From NCBI GenBank assembly GCA_018817795.1, contig JAHITJ010000013.1, positions 1 through 37,060 of the forward strand: a stretch of 37,060 nucleotides of DNA. Direction: 5' to 3'. Below the pieces are notes generated by a model that saw nothing but the letters and a program-made list of their open reading frames with translations, did no database searches and had not been told where the DNA came from. This document shows, piece after piece, positions 8,545 through 18,135 of this stretch. How positions within the stretch are numbered: the stretch's first letter is position 1; every line of letters starts with the position of its first letter. This stretch comes from Myxococcota bacterium (lineage in GTDB: Bacteria; Myxococcota_A; Polyangia; HGW-17). Position numbers and translations under genes: made by a program.

Positions 8545-8895
8545 ATGGCGCAGAAAAACGTAGTCGTAACAGCATTACCCTGGGTGGTGACCCTCTTTAC
8601 GGCCGCCGTCCTGCTGATCGTGACCGTCTCGTTTGACGGCGCGCGATTCGGGCAGGTCTGGCCGGCGATTCCGATGGCCCTGTTCTTCTCGTTCGCGATC
8701 CAGGCGTTCCTGACCGACGCCACGAGCTGGATGCCGGGCGCGGGTTTTCTCGGCAGTTTTTTCCTGTTCTGGCTTCTGGCCAGGATGGATGTCATGCCGT
8801 TTGGCAAGAGCTGGCCATTTCTGCTGCTGATTGCCGGCCTGCTGGTCGTGGTGGGCATCCTGCTCTCGAAAAACGCGAAGGAAAAAAAGGAATAA
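8545..8895 (+). CDS. Small four-helix membrane protein of unknown function
   Basis: 116 residues, preceded by AAGGAG. Four hydrophobic segments are visible: about 10-30, 40-58, 66-86 and 92-110, followed by a short charged tail (KNAKEKKE). No catalytic motif is recognised. It sits between the OmpA-like gene and a helical protein, with gaps of 24 and 12 bases, in the same transcript direction, and precedes an SPFH protein. Co-expression suggests an inner-membrane partner of the downstream SPFH group, but this is inference. Confidence 0.8.
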   Translation: MAQKNVVVTALPWVVTLFTAAVLLIVTVSFDGARFGQVWPAIPMALFFSFAIQAFLTDATSWMPGAGFLGSFFLFWLLARMDVMPFGKSWPFLLLIAGLLVVVGILLSKNAKEKKE

Positions 8896-8907
8896 AAGGA
8901 GTACTCC

Positions 8908-9393
8908 ATGGCGGTTTTAGATTACATCATTCCAGGATATAAAGGCTATAGACAAAGAACAGAGAGCCGCGGCACCGACCGTGCCTTCCGTGACTACATG
9001 ACGTCCAAACTGAAGGAGTCGCACGATCAACTCGAGCAGTTGAAGATGCAGATCTCCATGGACATCAGCAAGATGGACCTGCTCACCGATGCCGAGCAGA
9101 CCACGGCATTGCTGACCAAGGTCCGCGACCGGCTGCGGTGGGCCAACCAGGGTTTCGCCGGCACGCTGATGGGCAGCTCCGAGGAGACCGAGGCGATCCA
9201 GGCCGTGGAAAAGTTCGACCAGGACCTCGAGGGGCTGCGCGTCAACGTCCATACCCAGTTGCAGAACCTGGCGACCTCCGTGCTCGGCTCGGAGAATCCC
9301 AAGCCGTTGTTCTTTCAATTGATGACGGCCCTGCGGCAGATGGACAGTCACCTCAACGAGCGCGAGAACCTGATCCGCAAGTTGTTGCATTGA
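8908..9393 (+). CDS. Helical protein of unknown function preceding an SPFH gene
   Basis: 161 residues with an AAAGGAG ribosome site. After a short N-terminus (MAVLDYIIPGYKGYRQR) the protein is almost entirely amphipathic helix with heptad-like leucines (SHDQLEQLKMQISMDISKMDLL, and the region 120-160). No signal peptide or membrane segment is seen. The N-terminal start resembles that of the next gene only superficially (MAVxD). Its position directly before an SPFH/zinc-ribbon protein recalls operons in which such proteins accompany helical PspA-like partners, but I see no real PspA signature. Likely cytoplasmic or peripheral to the membrane; function unknown. Confidence 0.78.
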   Translation: MAVLDYIIPGYKGYRQRTESRGTDRAFRDYMTSKLKESHDQLEQLKMQISMDISKMDLLTDAEQTTALLTKVRDRLRWANQGFAGTLMGSSEETEAIQAVEKFDQDLEGLRVNVHTQLQNLATSVLGSENPKPLFFQLMTALRQMDSHLNERENLIRKLLH

Positions 9394-9394
9394 G

Positions 9395-9408
9395 GAAAAC
9401 CGGTTTTC
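9395..9408. repeat. 14-bp perfect palindrome after the helical-protein gene
   Basis: GAAAACCGGTTTTC reads identically on both strands and starts two bases after the upstream stop codon (9391-9393). It could be an operator for the following SPFH gene or part of a weak transcript end. Confidence 0.55.
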
Positions 9409-9451
9409 AGCTTGCGCCACCGTGCGCTTTGATGCTTTGATCCGGAGTGGA

Positions 9452-9488
9452 CAACCCCAGACGACGCGAGGACGGACTCCTCGGGTTG
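9452..9488 (+). promoter_or_regulatory. Leader hairpin directly before the SPFH ribosome site
   Basis: CGAGGA (9467-9472) pairs with TCCTCG (9478-9483) around a 5-base loop, and the flanking CAACC (9452-9456) can pair with GGTTG (9484-9488), stacking a second helix. The SPFH ribosome site GGGAGG begins at the base where this structure ends and the ATG is at 9499, so folding could influence translation. Structure is read from sequence; the effect is inferred. Confidence 0.4.
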
Positions 9489-9498
9489 GGAGGAAAGA

Positions 9499-10815
<1,317 letters not shown>

Positions 10816-10846
10816 TTGACTTGTTTTCATTCTGTGGAGGCCAAGC

Positions 10847-11593
10847 ATGACCAACGTTTCCGAACTCGTTGCTACCGTTCTGTACCAGGATGTGCAGATT
10901 GCACAGGACCTCTCGTTCTCCGAACTGTCCATGGAAAACGCCATCCTGGATCTCCCCGATCCGCTGCCCGTGGCGTCCGAACTATCTGTCCGGATCGCCC
11001 ATCCCGATGGTCAGGTGCTCGGTCACGCCGTGGTGACGCGGGTCCGCGAGAGCCGTGCCACGGGCGAATCCGGCTGCATGTACGTTCGCTGGGTGGAGTT
11101 CAGCGATGCGGATTTCGCGATGCTCGCGGGCTGGGTGTCCGCTACCGACGCCCAGCCGCCCAAAAAACGGGCCCCAAAACCGCCCAAGGCCGCGCCCGCG
11201 CCGGAAGCCGCCCCTGAGCTGGTGGTGGCTGAAGAGCCCGCGCCTGAGCCCGCGCCGGAGCCGGTGGTTGCCGAAGAGGCCGCGCCTGAGCCCGCGCCGG
11301 AGCCGGTGGTGGCTGAAGAGCCCGCGCCGGAAGCCGCCCCTGAGCCGTCCGACTCCGTTCCGGAGCCGGTTTCCGAGGAGGCCGATCGGACCATCCCGAT
11401 CGATCCGGGCACCACGGTGCTGGATCTGTCCGCCGTTTCCGACACCATGCCCGTCGATGACACCGCCGCCCTCGATGGTTCCTCCGACGGCAATGGCGAT
11501 GAGGTTTCCGTGGTAGAGGAGGAGGGCTCCTCCTCCGGTGACGAGGAAGGCGGAGACAAGAAGAAGCGCCGCCGTCGCACGAAGAAGAAATGA
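10847..11593 (+). CDS. PilZ-like domain protein with Glu/Pro/Ala repeats and a basic tail
   Basis: 248 residues, with GGAGG just upstream. Residues about 1-100 have the strand pattern of a PilZ-like domain (LSVRIAHPDG, GHAVVTRVRES, CMYVRWVEFSD), but the c-di-GMP-binding RxxxR and DxSxxG motifs are not seen, so nucleotide binding is doubtful. Residues about 103-165 are Ala/Pro/Glu repeats, then an acidic Asp/Ser-rich part, and the end is strongly basic (KKKRRRRTKKK). The charge split suggests a scaffold contacting nucleic acid or membrane surfaces. It follows the SPFH gene by 31 bases and precedes the carboxypeptidase gene by 15. Confidence 0.72.
   Translation: MTNVSELVATVLYQDVQIAQDLSFSELSMENAILDLPDPLPVASELSVRIAHPDGQVLGHAVVTRVRESRATGESGCMYVRWVEFSDADFAMLAGWVSATDAQPPKKRAPKPPKAAPAPEAAPELVVAEEPAPEPAPEPVVAEEAAPEPAPEPVVAEEPAPEAAPEPSDSVPEPVSEEADRTIPIDPGTTVLDLSAVSDTMPVDDTAALDGSSDGNGDEVSVVEEEGSSSGDEEGGDKKKRRRRTKKK
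11216..11341 (+). repeat. Three 42-bp tandem repeats
   Basis: Units at 11216-11257, 11258-11299 and 11300-11341 each encode a 14-residue E(L/P)VVAEE(P/A)APE(P/A)AP motif in the PilZ-like gene. Differences are mostly single bases, indicating recent duplication. Confidence 0.9.
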
Positions 11594-11608
11594 GACCGCG
11601 GGCGATTG

Positions 11609-12481
11609 ATGACCCTTCTTCCTGGCATCGTCTTTCCCTCCAGTCCGGTGCCGTCCGAAGCCCTGGCCGACGGACTGCGTTTTCTGCCCGGACATAAACT
11701 GTTTTCCCCCGAACCTGATCAATGGCCCTTCCTGGCCGGCTCTGATGCGGATCGGACCCGGCTCTTATGCGAGGCCCTGCGAGATCCCGAGGTGGATCTC
11801 CTCATCGCTGCGCGTGGCGGGCATGGGGCGCTGCGCCTGGATCGGGACCGCATCCTCGGGACCCTGAAGGAGCACCCCAAGCCCATCATCGGCTTCTCCG
11901 ATGTGACGGCCCTGCATTTTCTCTGGCAGGTCGCGGGCGTGCCCTCGGTGGCGGGTCCGAACGTGACCCAGCTTCCCTTGCTGCCCGCCGACCAGACAGA
12001 CCGTGTGCTGCACCTGCTTTCAACCGGGGAGCTCGGGCCGCTGGGCGTCCCGCTGACAGCCCACAGGGATGCCCAGGGACAGACCGTTGCCGGTCCGCTG
12101 GCAGGGGGAAACCTGGCTGTGATCGCCTCGTCGGCGGGTACGCCATGGGCGCCCTCGTTCTCCGGCCGGATCGTGTTCCTGGAGGAGGTGCACGAGGCCC
12201 CGTACCGGATCGATCGCATGCTCTGGCAGATCCTGCACGCCACGGATCTGACGCGGGCGGCCGCGATTGTGTTCGGCGAGTTCACCGAATGTCCGGGGTT
12301 CAGGATGGACCTGCTGCTGGCCACCTGCGGGCAGTTCGCGCCCGGGGTGCCCCTGTTTTCCGGCTTCCCCTCCGGGCACGGCGCGACCAACGTCGCCTTC
12401 GTCTCCGGGGCGGTGGCCCGCATCGACGGCCGAACCGCCACGCTGACCCAGCCCGGGGTCCGTTTTTCAGCAACATCATGA
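11609..12481 (+). CDS. LD-carboxypeptidase, S66 family (LdcA/MccF-like)
   Basis: 290 residues from the ATG at 11609; a TTG one codon earlier is less likely. S66 serine peptidases cleave the L,D bond of murein tetrapeptides during cell-wall recycling, or in MccF remove aminoacyl-nucleotide toxins. The triad is visible: Ser97 in IIGFSDVTALH, Glu192 in FLEEVHEAPYRIDRML and His257 in GFPSGHGATN. The AARGGHGALR segment (68-77) is the usual turn motif. No signal peptide, so cytoplasmic. The length is normal. Its stop overlaps the start of the CHAT protease gene by ATGA, so the two are probably translationally coupled. Murein recycling is the default reading; detoxification cannot be excluded. Confidence 0.92.
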   Translation: MTLLPGIVFPSSPVPSEALADGLRFLPGHKLFSPEPDQWPFLAGSDADRTRLLCEALRDPEVDLLIAARGGHGALRLDRDRILGTLKEHPKPIIGFSDVTALHFLWQVAGVPSVAGPNVTQLPLLPADQTDRVLHLLSTGELGPLGVPLTAHRDAQGQTVAGPLAGGNLAVIASSAGTPWAPSFSGRIVFLEEVHEAPYRIDRMLWQILHATDLTRAAAIVFGEFTECPGFRMDLLLATCGQFAPGVPLFSGFPSGHGATNVAFVSGAVARIDGRTATLTQPGVRFSATS

Positions 12482-14034
12482 AGCTCATCGTCTCCCTGCT
12501 CGATCAGCAACTGGCCTATCACCTGCCCCACCTGGGCGGCGAGCCGGTGAGGGTTTCCTACCCCGGGGATCGCATCGCGACCCTGTGCGGCGAGATCCGC
12601 AACGTCACCTTCCGCATGGTGCATTCGGATCTGGGACTGGAGAGCGGCTATGGCCAGCTCGAGGCGCTCTCACGCGCCCTGTCCGGACTGATCCTGCCCA
12701 CCGAAATCGCAGGGCATCTGAGGCGGGCCGACGGTTTCCTGACGCTTCAGATCGAGCCCCGGTTGCAGCACATACCCTGGGAATGGCTGCACGACGGCGA
12801 GGACTTCTGGTGTCGCCGTTTCTCGATCGGGCGGGTCCACCGCCAGGGCGCCGCGGCCCTCCTGCGGGAGCCTGCCAGGCCTGTGAAGATGCTCGTGGTG
12901 GTGTCCGATCCGGACCGCGATCTGCCCGGTGCGCTGCCCGAGGCACGCAAGCTCGTCCGGGCCCTGGATCATGAGCAGGCCTACGTCGCGCGGCTCATGG
13001 TCAATCCTACGATTGAAGAATTGATCAAGAATTTCAATCAATATTCCGTGGTCCACTATGTCGGCCACATGAAGTCCGTCCCCGGGGAAGACGGTCCGCT
13101 GCCGGCCTGGCAGTTGAAGAACGGCACCTTCGGCGTTCCCGAGATGGCCGCCTGCTTCTTCGGCGGCTGCCGCGTGCGGCTGGTGTACTCCAACGCCTGT
13201 CCGGGGCTCGCGACGGATCCAGGCGCCGCGGCCACCTGGCCACGGGCGCTCTCGCAGGCCGGCGTCCAGGCGGTGATCTCCACGCTGATGGACGTGCCGG
13301 ACCGCTCCGCCGCGGAGATGACGGCCGGCTTCTACGAGGATCTGGCCTCGGGAAAGAGCCTCGGGGAGGTGCTGTCCCTGGCGCGGGAGCGCGCGCGCAC
13401 CCGGCTCGGGAAGCTCGACATCACCTGGATGCTGCACATGCTGCACGGTGATCCGGATCAGGTCCTGCTGCCCGTCAAGTCCACGCTGGAGAACGGGGCG
13501 CGGCTTCGGGTCTCGGGTCCGGTGCCCTACAAGGCGCCGCTGACCCCCCAGCCTCCGGTGAAAAACGCCTGGCGTCGCTTCGAACTGGGGCTGTTCGGCG
13601 CGCTGCTTCTGCTCACCGCGGGTCTGCTGGCCCGTCCGCTCTGGGAGCGTACGACGGAGTGGAAGCCGCTGCCGATGCCGGTGGAGCTGGAGCCGTTCTC
13701 GGGACGGATCCTGTTCTCCGGTTTTGAGGGCGCCGATCCGGCCTTCGCCACGGAGACCCTCGAGGCCGAGCAGTGTTTCATTCGGACCCTGACGGTCCTT
13801 CCGGGGGTCCGGCTCCAGGACGGGCGGGAACGTCCGGCCATGCTCACCACGCCGTTCATGGAGATCAGCGGGCGGGTGGTCATGGGCTCCTCCGGGGAGG
13901 GCAAGCTCCTGCTGATGGTCAAGCGCACCTCGGATCGCATCGTGCTCTATGCCGATGATTTTCCCCTGCCAATGGCCGACGAAACCCCGTGTGTCCGGCT
14001 CCAGGACTGGATTCGCCGCAAATACGATCTGTAG
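12478..14034 (+). CDS. CHAT-domain (caspase-like) protease with a C-terminal membrane anchor
   Basis: 518 residues, start set by the ATGA overlap with the carboxypeptidase. A long in-frame extension back to 11767 reads antiphase through that gene and is a shadow. Residues about 85-345 form a CHAT domain: IPWEWLHD (99-106), the catalytic His197 in VHYVGHMKS, and Cys241 in LVYSNACPGLA, followed by the conserved VQAVISTLMDVPD. One transmembrane helix lies at about 369-388, and about 130 residues follow it on the far side. CHAT proteases are caspase relatives; known ones include separase-like and CRISPR-linked (TPR-CHAT) proteases. Substrate and trigger are unknown. Coupling to a murein carboxypeptidase and to an SPFH cluster points to envelope surveillance. 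Confidence 0.85.
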   Translation: MKLIVSLLDQQLAYHLPHLGGEPVRVSYPGDRIATLCGEIRNVTFRMVHSDLGLESGYGQLEALSRALSGLILPTEIAGHLRRADGFLTLQIEPRLQHIPWEWLHDGEDFWCRRFSIGRVHRQGAAALLREPARPVKMLVVVSDPDRDLPGALPEARKLVRALDHEQAYVARLMVNPTIEELIKNFNQYSVVHYVGHMKSVPGEDGPLPAWQLKNGTFGVPEMAACFFGGCRVRLVYSNACPGLATDPGAAATWPRALSQAGVQAVISTLMDVPDRSAAEMTAGFYEDLASGKSLGEVLSLARERARTRLGKLDITWMLHMLHGDPDQVLLPVKSTLENGARLRVSGPVPYKAPLTPQPPVKNAWRRFELGLFGALLLLTAGLLARPLWERTTEWKPLPMPVELEPFSGRILFSGFEGADPAFATETLEAEQCFIRTLTVLPGVRLQDGRERPAMLTTPFMEISGRVVMGSSGEGKLLLMVKRTSDRIVLYADDFPLPMADETPCVRLQDWIRRKYDL

Positions 14035-14055
14035 GATCCAACCCTCCGAAAAGCC

Positions 14056-14083
14056 TTGCATTTTGTCCGGAAAGTTCTAAGTT
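14056..14083 (+). promoter_or_regulatory. Candidate sigma-70-type promoter for birA-oad
   Basis: TTGCAT (14056-14061) and TAAGTT (14078-14083) are separated by 16 bases in the 118-base gap after the CHAT gene. Each hexamer matches consensus only partly. It is the only promoter-like sequence I find there. Confidence 0.33.
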
Positions 14084-14152
14084 CGCGTCGCGCGGGAGAG
14101 GCGGGCTTCCTTCGAGGTTCACCGTTGCCGCCGCGAAGATCCGGCTGCCCCC

Positions 14153-14902
14153 ATGCATGAATGGAATCACCCCTATCAGTTTCTGCCCGTCGCCGATTCC
14201 ACCAGCGCGATTCTCAAGGCTTTCGTGCAGAAGGATCAGTTCATTCCGGGCGCCGTCGCCGCGCGGGAGCAGACCGCCGGGCGCGGGCGCGGGGACAACG
14301 TGTGGCAGTCCCCTCCGGGGGGGCTGTACCTCTCGGTTGCGCTGCCGGTCCCGGACGCCGCGCTGCTTGGGCTGATCGGCCCCTGCATCGCCTGCGACGT
14401 GGCCCGGTGGCTCAACGAGCGCTTCGCGGTGGACGCGCGGATCAAGTGGCCCAATGACTGGCTCGTCGGGGACCGCAAGCTCGGCGGGCTGCTCATGGAG
14501 CTGGTGCGCTCCCCGCAGGGCAGTCTGGTGGTGGTGGCCGGCATCGGGCTCAACGTGTTCCACGCACCCACGCTGCCCGGTCGGCGCGCGTTTCTGCCCA
14601 CGGCGCTCCACGAATGGGTCGACGTCGGGTCCGTGGACCTGGAGTCGCTGGCCAGGGAGCTGGCTGTGATCGTGGGGCAGAGCGCTTCCGTACACGCCTC
14701 GATGGAGCCGCGGATCCGCGCGTTTCTCGTCGGGCACAGCGCCACGCTGGGACGGGAAGTGTCGGTGGATCTTCCCGGTGGAGATCACGTCACCGGGACC
14801 GCCGTCGAGTTCGCGCCGGATTTTTCCCTGTTGGTGAAGACCGCCGATCGCATCGTGCGCGTTGCGGCGGGAGACTGTTTTCATGAACCGGTACCCGGTT
14901 AA
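14153..14902 (+). CDS. birA: Biotin-[carboxylase/decarboxylase] ligase, monofunctional
   Basis: 249 residues. It activates biotin with ATP and attaches it to the biotinyl lysine of carrier domains. Motifs: GRGRGDNVW (43-51), KWPND (98-102), KLGG (109-112), GIGLNV (about 131-136), and a C-terminal SH3-like cap (VTGTAVEFAPDFSLLV). The N-terminal DNA-binding domain of bifunctional BirA is absent, so it should not repress the biotin operon. It is followed by the oxaloacetate decarboxylase genes, whose alpha subunit is a substrate; the oadG ribosome site AAGGAGG overlaps the birA stop. No strong ribosome site precedes the ATG. Confidence 0.94.
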   Translation: MHEWNHPYQFLPVADSTSAILKAFVQKDQFIPGAVAAREQTAGRGRGDNVWQSPPGGLYLSVALPVPDAALLGLIGPCIACDVARWLNERFAVDARIKWPNDWLVGDRKLGGLLMELVRSPQGSLVVVAGIGLNVFHAPTLPGRRAFLPTALHEWVDVGSVDLESLARELAVIVGQSASVHASMEPRIRAFLVGHSATLGREVSVDLPGGDHVTGTAVEFAPDFSLLVKTADRIVRVAAGDCFHEPVPG

Positions 14903-14914
14903 GGAGGTTGCACG

Positions 14915-15193
14915 GTGACACAGGCATTGACTATCACAGCCTTGGGAATGACCATCGTATTTCTCGTGCTGGCGCTGATCTACGGCAGCATCGTGATCCT
15001 GGGCCTCTTTGAGCCCAAAGCATCGGTCGCCGCCGCCCCGGCCGGCTTACTGGCAGCCACGCCGGTCGCCGGTGGTCCTGCCTCCGTGACGCCCGAAGAG
15101 GAGGCGGCCATCCATGCGGCCATCGCCCACCACACGGGCCGCGCCCCCGAAACGTTTCAAACCCGGATTTCCCCGGTAAAAAAGGAGTCCTAA
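14915..15193 (+). CDS. oadG: Sodium-pump decarboxylase gamma subunit
   Basis: 92 residues starting at GTG, with AAGGAGG seven bases before. One N-terminal transmembrane helix (about 5-33, ALTITALGMTIVFLVLALIYG) is followed by an Ala/Pro-rich cytoplasmic stretch. This matches OadG/MmdC subunits, which anchor the catalytic alpha subunit to the membrane pump. The identification depends mainly on its place directly before oadA and oadB. Confidence 0.85.
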   Translation: MTQALTITALGMTIVFLVLALIYGSIVILGLFEPKASVAAAPAGLLAATPVAGGPASVTPEEEAAIHAAIAHHTGRAPETFQTRISPVKKES

Positions 15194-15196
15194 ACC

Positions 15197-16957
15197 ATGG
15201 TGAAAATTACAGAGACCATCCTGCGCGACGCCCATCAGTCCCTGATCGCCACGCGCCTGCGCATCGAAGACATGATTCCGGCCCTCGAGTTGCTGGATTC
15301 CATGGGATATCACTCCCTCGAGGTGTGGGGCGGCGCGACCTTCGATTCCTGCATGCGCTTCCTGGCCGAGGATCCCTGGGAACGGCTGCGGACCATCCGC
15401 AAGGCCGTGAAGAAGACCAAGCTGCAGATGCTCCTGCGGGGTCAGAACCTCGTGGGCTACCGTCACTACGCCGATGACGTGGTGGACCGCTTCGTCGAGC
15501 TCGCCGCCAAGAACGGCATCGACATCTTCCGCATCTTCGACGCGCTCAACGACGTCCGCAACATGGAGCAGGCCATCCGCGCCGCCGTGAAGACGGGCAA
15601 GCACGTGCAGGGCACCATCTCCTACACCCTGTCGCCGGTGCACACCGAGGATCTGTTCGTGACCTTCGCCAAGGAGCTCAAGGGCCTGGGCTGCCACTCG
15701 ATTTGCATCAAGGACATGGCCGGCCTCCTCGATCCGGCCGCCTGCACCAGCCTGGTGTCGCGCCTGAAGAAGGAAGTCGCGCTCCCCGTGCAGGTGCACA
15801 CGCACTGCACCTCGGGCCTGGCCCAGATGACCTACTTCGCCGCGGCCGAGGCCGGCGCCGACGTCGTGGACTGCGCCCTGTCGCCGTTCTCGGGGGGCAC
15901 CTCCCAGCCGCCCACCGAGAGCGTCGTGTTCGGCTTCGCCAAGACCCCGTACGACACGGGCATGGACCCGACCGCGTTCAAGCCCCTGACGGCCATCTTC
16001 AAGGGCGTGCGCAAGAAGTACGACTCGATGGTCTCCCCCATCTCCGAGCGCGTGGACGTGGACGTGCTGATCTACCAGATCCCCGGCGGCATGCTCTCGA
16101 ACCTGGTCAGCCAGCTCGAGAAGCAGAAGAAGCTCGACCGCTACGAGGACGTGCTCCTCGAGGTGCCCCGCGTGCGCACCGACATGGGCTATCCGCCGCT
16201 GGTCACGCCCACGAGCCAGATCGTCGGCACCCAGGCGGTCATGAACGTCATCGCCGGCGAGCGCTACAAGATGATCACCAAGGAGACCAAGGAATACGTC
16301 CGCGGCATGTACGGACGCACCCCGGCCCCGATCTCCCCGGAGATCCGCAAACTGATCACGGGCGACGAGCCCATGGTCGACGGCCGCCCGGGCGATCACC
16401 TCAAGCCGGAGCTGCCCGAGATCAAGGAAAAGTACAAGGACCTGATCAAGAAGGAAGAGGACGTGATCTCCCTGGCGCTGTATCCCGAAGTGGCGGCCAA
16501 ACTGCTGTCGGGCAAGGCCGAAGCCGAGCCCATGCCCTCGGCGGCCCCTGCCCCTGCTGCCGCTGCCCCGGCCGCTGCTCCTGCCGCCGCGGCCCCTGCC
16601 ATGACCGGCCCCGGACGGTACCAGGTGCAGGTCAACGGCAAGGTCTTCACGGTGGACGTGGCCCCGGTCACCGGCGGCGCGGTGCTCCCGATGCCCGCCG
16701 CCCCTGCTGCCCCGGCTCCGGTCGCCGCCGCGCCGTCCGCAGGCGCCCGGGCCCTTCCCAGCCCGCTGCAGGGCACGGTCTTCAAGATCCTGGTCAAGGT
16801 CGGGGATCGCGTGGAGACCAACGCCCCGGTCCTGATCCTGGAAGCCATGAAGATGGAGAACGAGATCACGGCGCCGTTTTCCGGCGTGGTGAGTCAGATT
16901 CTGGTCAAGGAGGGACAGGGCGTCGACGCCGATGCGCCCCTGATAGTGCTCGAATAG
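15197..16957 (+). CDS. oadA: Oxaloacetate decarboxylase (Na+ pump) alpha subunit, biotin-containing
   Basis: 586 residues. The N-terminal carboxyltransferase TIM barrel begins [19 protein letters not shown] (about 3-21); the metal-site [11 protein letters not shown] (about 202-212) and the conserved middle domain follow. After an Ala/Pro linker (about 450-540) comes a biotinyl domain with the acceptor Lys552 in EAMKMEN. The alpha subunit moves CO2 from oxaloacetate to biotin; beta releases it and pumps Na+ out, making a sodium gradient. The same architecture also serves pyruvate carboxylase subunit B; the oadG and oadB neighbours decide for the pump. The ATG is preceded by AAAGGAG, ten bases upstream. 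Biotinylation is presumably by the birA upstream. Confidence 0.93.
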   Translation: MVKITETILRDAHQSLIATRLRIEDMIPALELLDSMGYHSLEVWGGATFDSCMRFLAEDPWERLRTIRKAVKKTKLQMLLRGQNLVGYRHYADDVVDRFVELAAKNGIDIFRIFDALNDVRNMEQAIRAAVKTGKHVQGTISYTLSPVHTEDLFVTFAKELKGLGCHSICIKDMAGLLDPAACTSLVSRLKKEVALPVQVHTHCTSGLAQMTYFAAAEAGADVVDCALSPFSGGTSQPPTESVVFGFAKTPYDTGMDPTAFKPLTAIFKGVRKKYDSMVSPISERVDVDVLIYQIPGGMLSNLVSQLEKQKKLDRYEDVLLEVPRVRTDMGYPPLVTPTSQIVGTQAVMNVIAGERYKMITKETKEYVRGMYGRTPAPISPEIRKLITGDEPMVDGRPGDHLKPELPEIKEKYKDLIKKEEDVISLALYPEVAAKLLSGKAEAEPMPSAAPAPAAAAPAAAPAAAAPAMTGPGRYQVQVNGKVFTVDVAPVTGGAVLPMPAAPAAPAPVAAAPSAGARALPSPLQGTVFKILVKVGDRVETNAPVLILEAMKMENEITAPFSGVVSQILVKEGQGVDADAPLIVLE

Positions 16958-16967
16958 GAGGTCTTCC

Positions 16968-18128
16968 ATGTCCGGTGTAGAAAATGTCATCCAGTCCATG
17001 GGCTTCATGAACCTCACCGTGGGTCATCTGGCCATGCTCGGCATCGCCATGATCCTCCTCTACCTGGCCATCGTGCGCCAGTTCGAGCCGCTTTTGCTGA
17101 TCCCGATCGCCATGGGCGTCATCCTCGCCAACGTGCCCATCGCCGACGTCATGGCCCACCCCGACCTGACCAAGCCCTTCGTCCCCGCGGACCTGAGCTC
17201 CTGGGGCGTGGTGTACGTGGTGTACTTCTGGGGCATCAAGTCCGGGTTGTTTCCGCTGCTCATCTTCATGGGCGTGGGCGCCATGACCGACTTCGGGCCC
17301 CTGATCTCCAACCCCAAGACGATCTTCCTGGGCGCGGCCGCCCAGTTCGGCATCTTCGGCACCCTCATCGGCGCGGTGGCCCTGGGCTTCCCCATGCATG
17401 AGGCGGCCAGCATCGGCATCATCGGCGGCGCCGACGGTCCGACGGCGATCTTCACCACCACCAAGCTGGCCCCCCACCTGCTGGGCCCCATCGCGGTGGC
17501 GGCCTACAGTTACATGGCCCTGGTGCCCATCATCCAGCCCCCGATCATGCGGCTGCTGACCACCAAGAAGGAACGCGCGATCCGCATGGAGCAGATGCGC
17601 CCGGTGAGCAAGCGCGCCAAGATCATCTTCCCGATCATGGTCACCCTGGTGACCATCGTCCTGATCCCGGACGCGGCCCCCCTGGTGGGCATGCTCATGT
17701 TCGGCAACCTGGTCAAGGAGGCCGGCGTCGTGGACCGCCTGTCCAAGACCGCGGCCAACGAGATGATCAACATCGTGACGATCCTGCTGGGCCTGTGCGT
17801 GGGCGCCACCATGGACGCCAACACGTTCATCAACGTCAAGACGATCAAGATCGTCGTGCTGGGCCTCATCGCCTTCTCGGTGGGCACCGCCACGGGCCTG
17901 CTCTTCGCCAAGCTCATGAACTGGTGGTCCGGCGGCAAGGTCAACCCGCTGATCGGCTCGGCCGGCGTCTCCGCGGTGCCCATGGCGGCCCGCGTGTCCC
18001 AGAAGGTCGGCCGTGAGACCGATCCGAACAACTACCTGCTCATGCACGCCATGGGCCCCAACGTGGCCGGCGTCCTGGGCTCGGCCATCGCCGCGGGCGT
18101 GCTCATCGCCGTGGTGGGCGGCGGCTGA
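16968..18128 (+). CDS. oadB: Sodium-pump decarboxylase beta subunit
   Basis: 386 residues, about ten membrane segments. It carries the family's signature [11 protein letters not shown] (about 150-160, including the Asp known to handle Na+ in this family) and the symmetric second half with [11 protein letters not shown] (about 331-341). This subunit decarboxylates carboxybiotin inside the membrane and exports 1-2 Na+ per turn. AGGAGG lies just before the ATG, 10 bases after the oadA stop. The full set gamma-alpha-beta is present and intact, so the pump should function. Confidence 0.95.
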   Translation: MSGVENVIQSMGFMNLTVGHLAMLGIAMILLYLAIVRQFEPLLLIPIAMGVILANVPIADVMAHPDLTKPFVPADLSSWGVVYVVYFWGIKSGLFPLLIFMGVGAMTDFGPLISNPKTIFLGAAAQFGIFGTLIGAVALGFPMHEAASIGIIGGADGPTAIFTTTKLAPHLLGPIAVAAYSYMALVPIIQPPIMRLLTTKKERAIRMEQMRPVSKRAKIIFPIMVTLVTIVLIPDAAPLVGMLMFGNLVKEAGVVDRLSKTAANEMINIVTILLGLCVGATMDANTFINVKTIKIVVLGLIAFSVGTATGLLFAKLMNWWSGGKVNPLIGSAGVSAVPMAARVSQKVGRETDPNNYLLMHAMGPNVAGVLGSAIAAGVLIAVVGGG

Positions 18129-18135
18129 TCGCACC

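Noticed and set aside
11767-12477. Extension of the CHAT protein to 755 residues
   Set aside because: The added residues are a shadow frame of the LD-carboxypeptidase; the ATGA junction at 12478 gives the natural start.
15047-17017. Long minus-strand frame (656 codons) over oadA
   Set aside because: Antisense shadow of a clear decarboxylase gene; His/Gly/Asp-rich repeats without domains.
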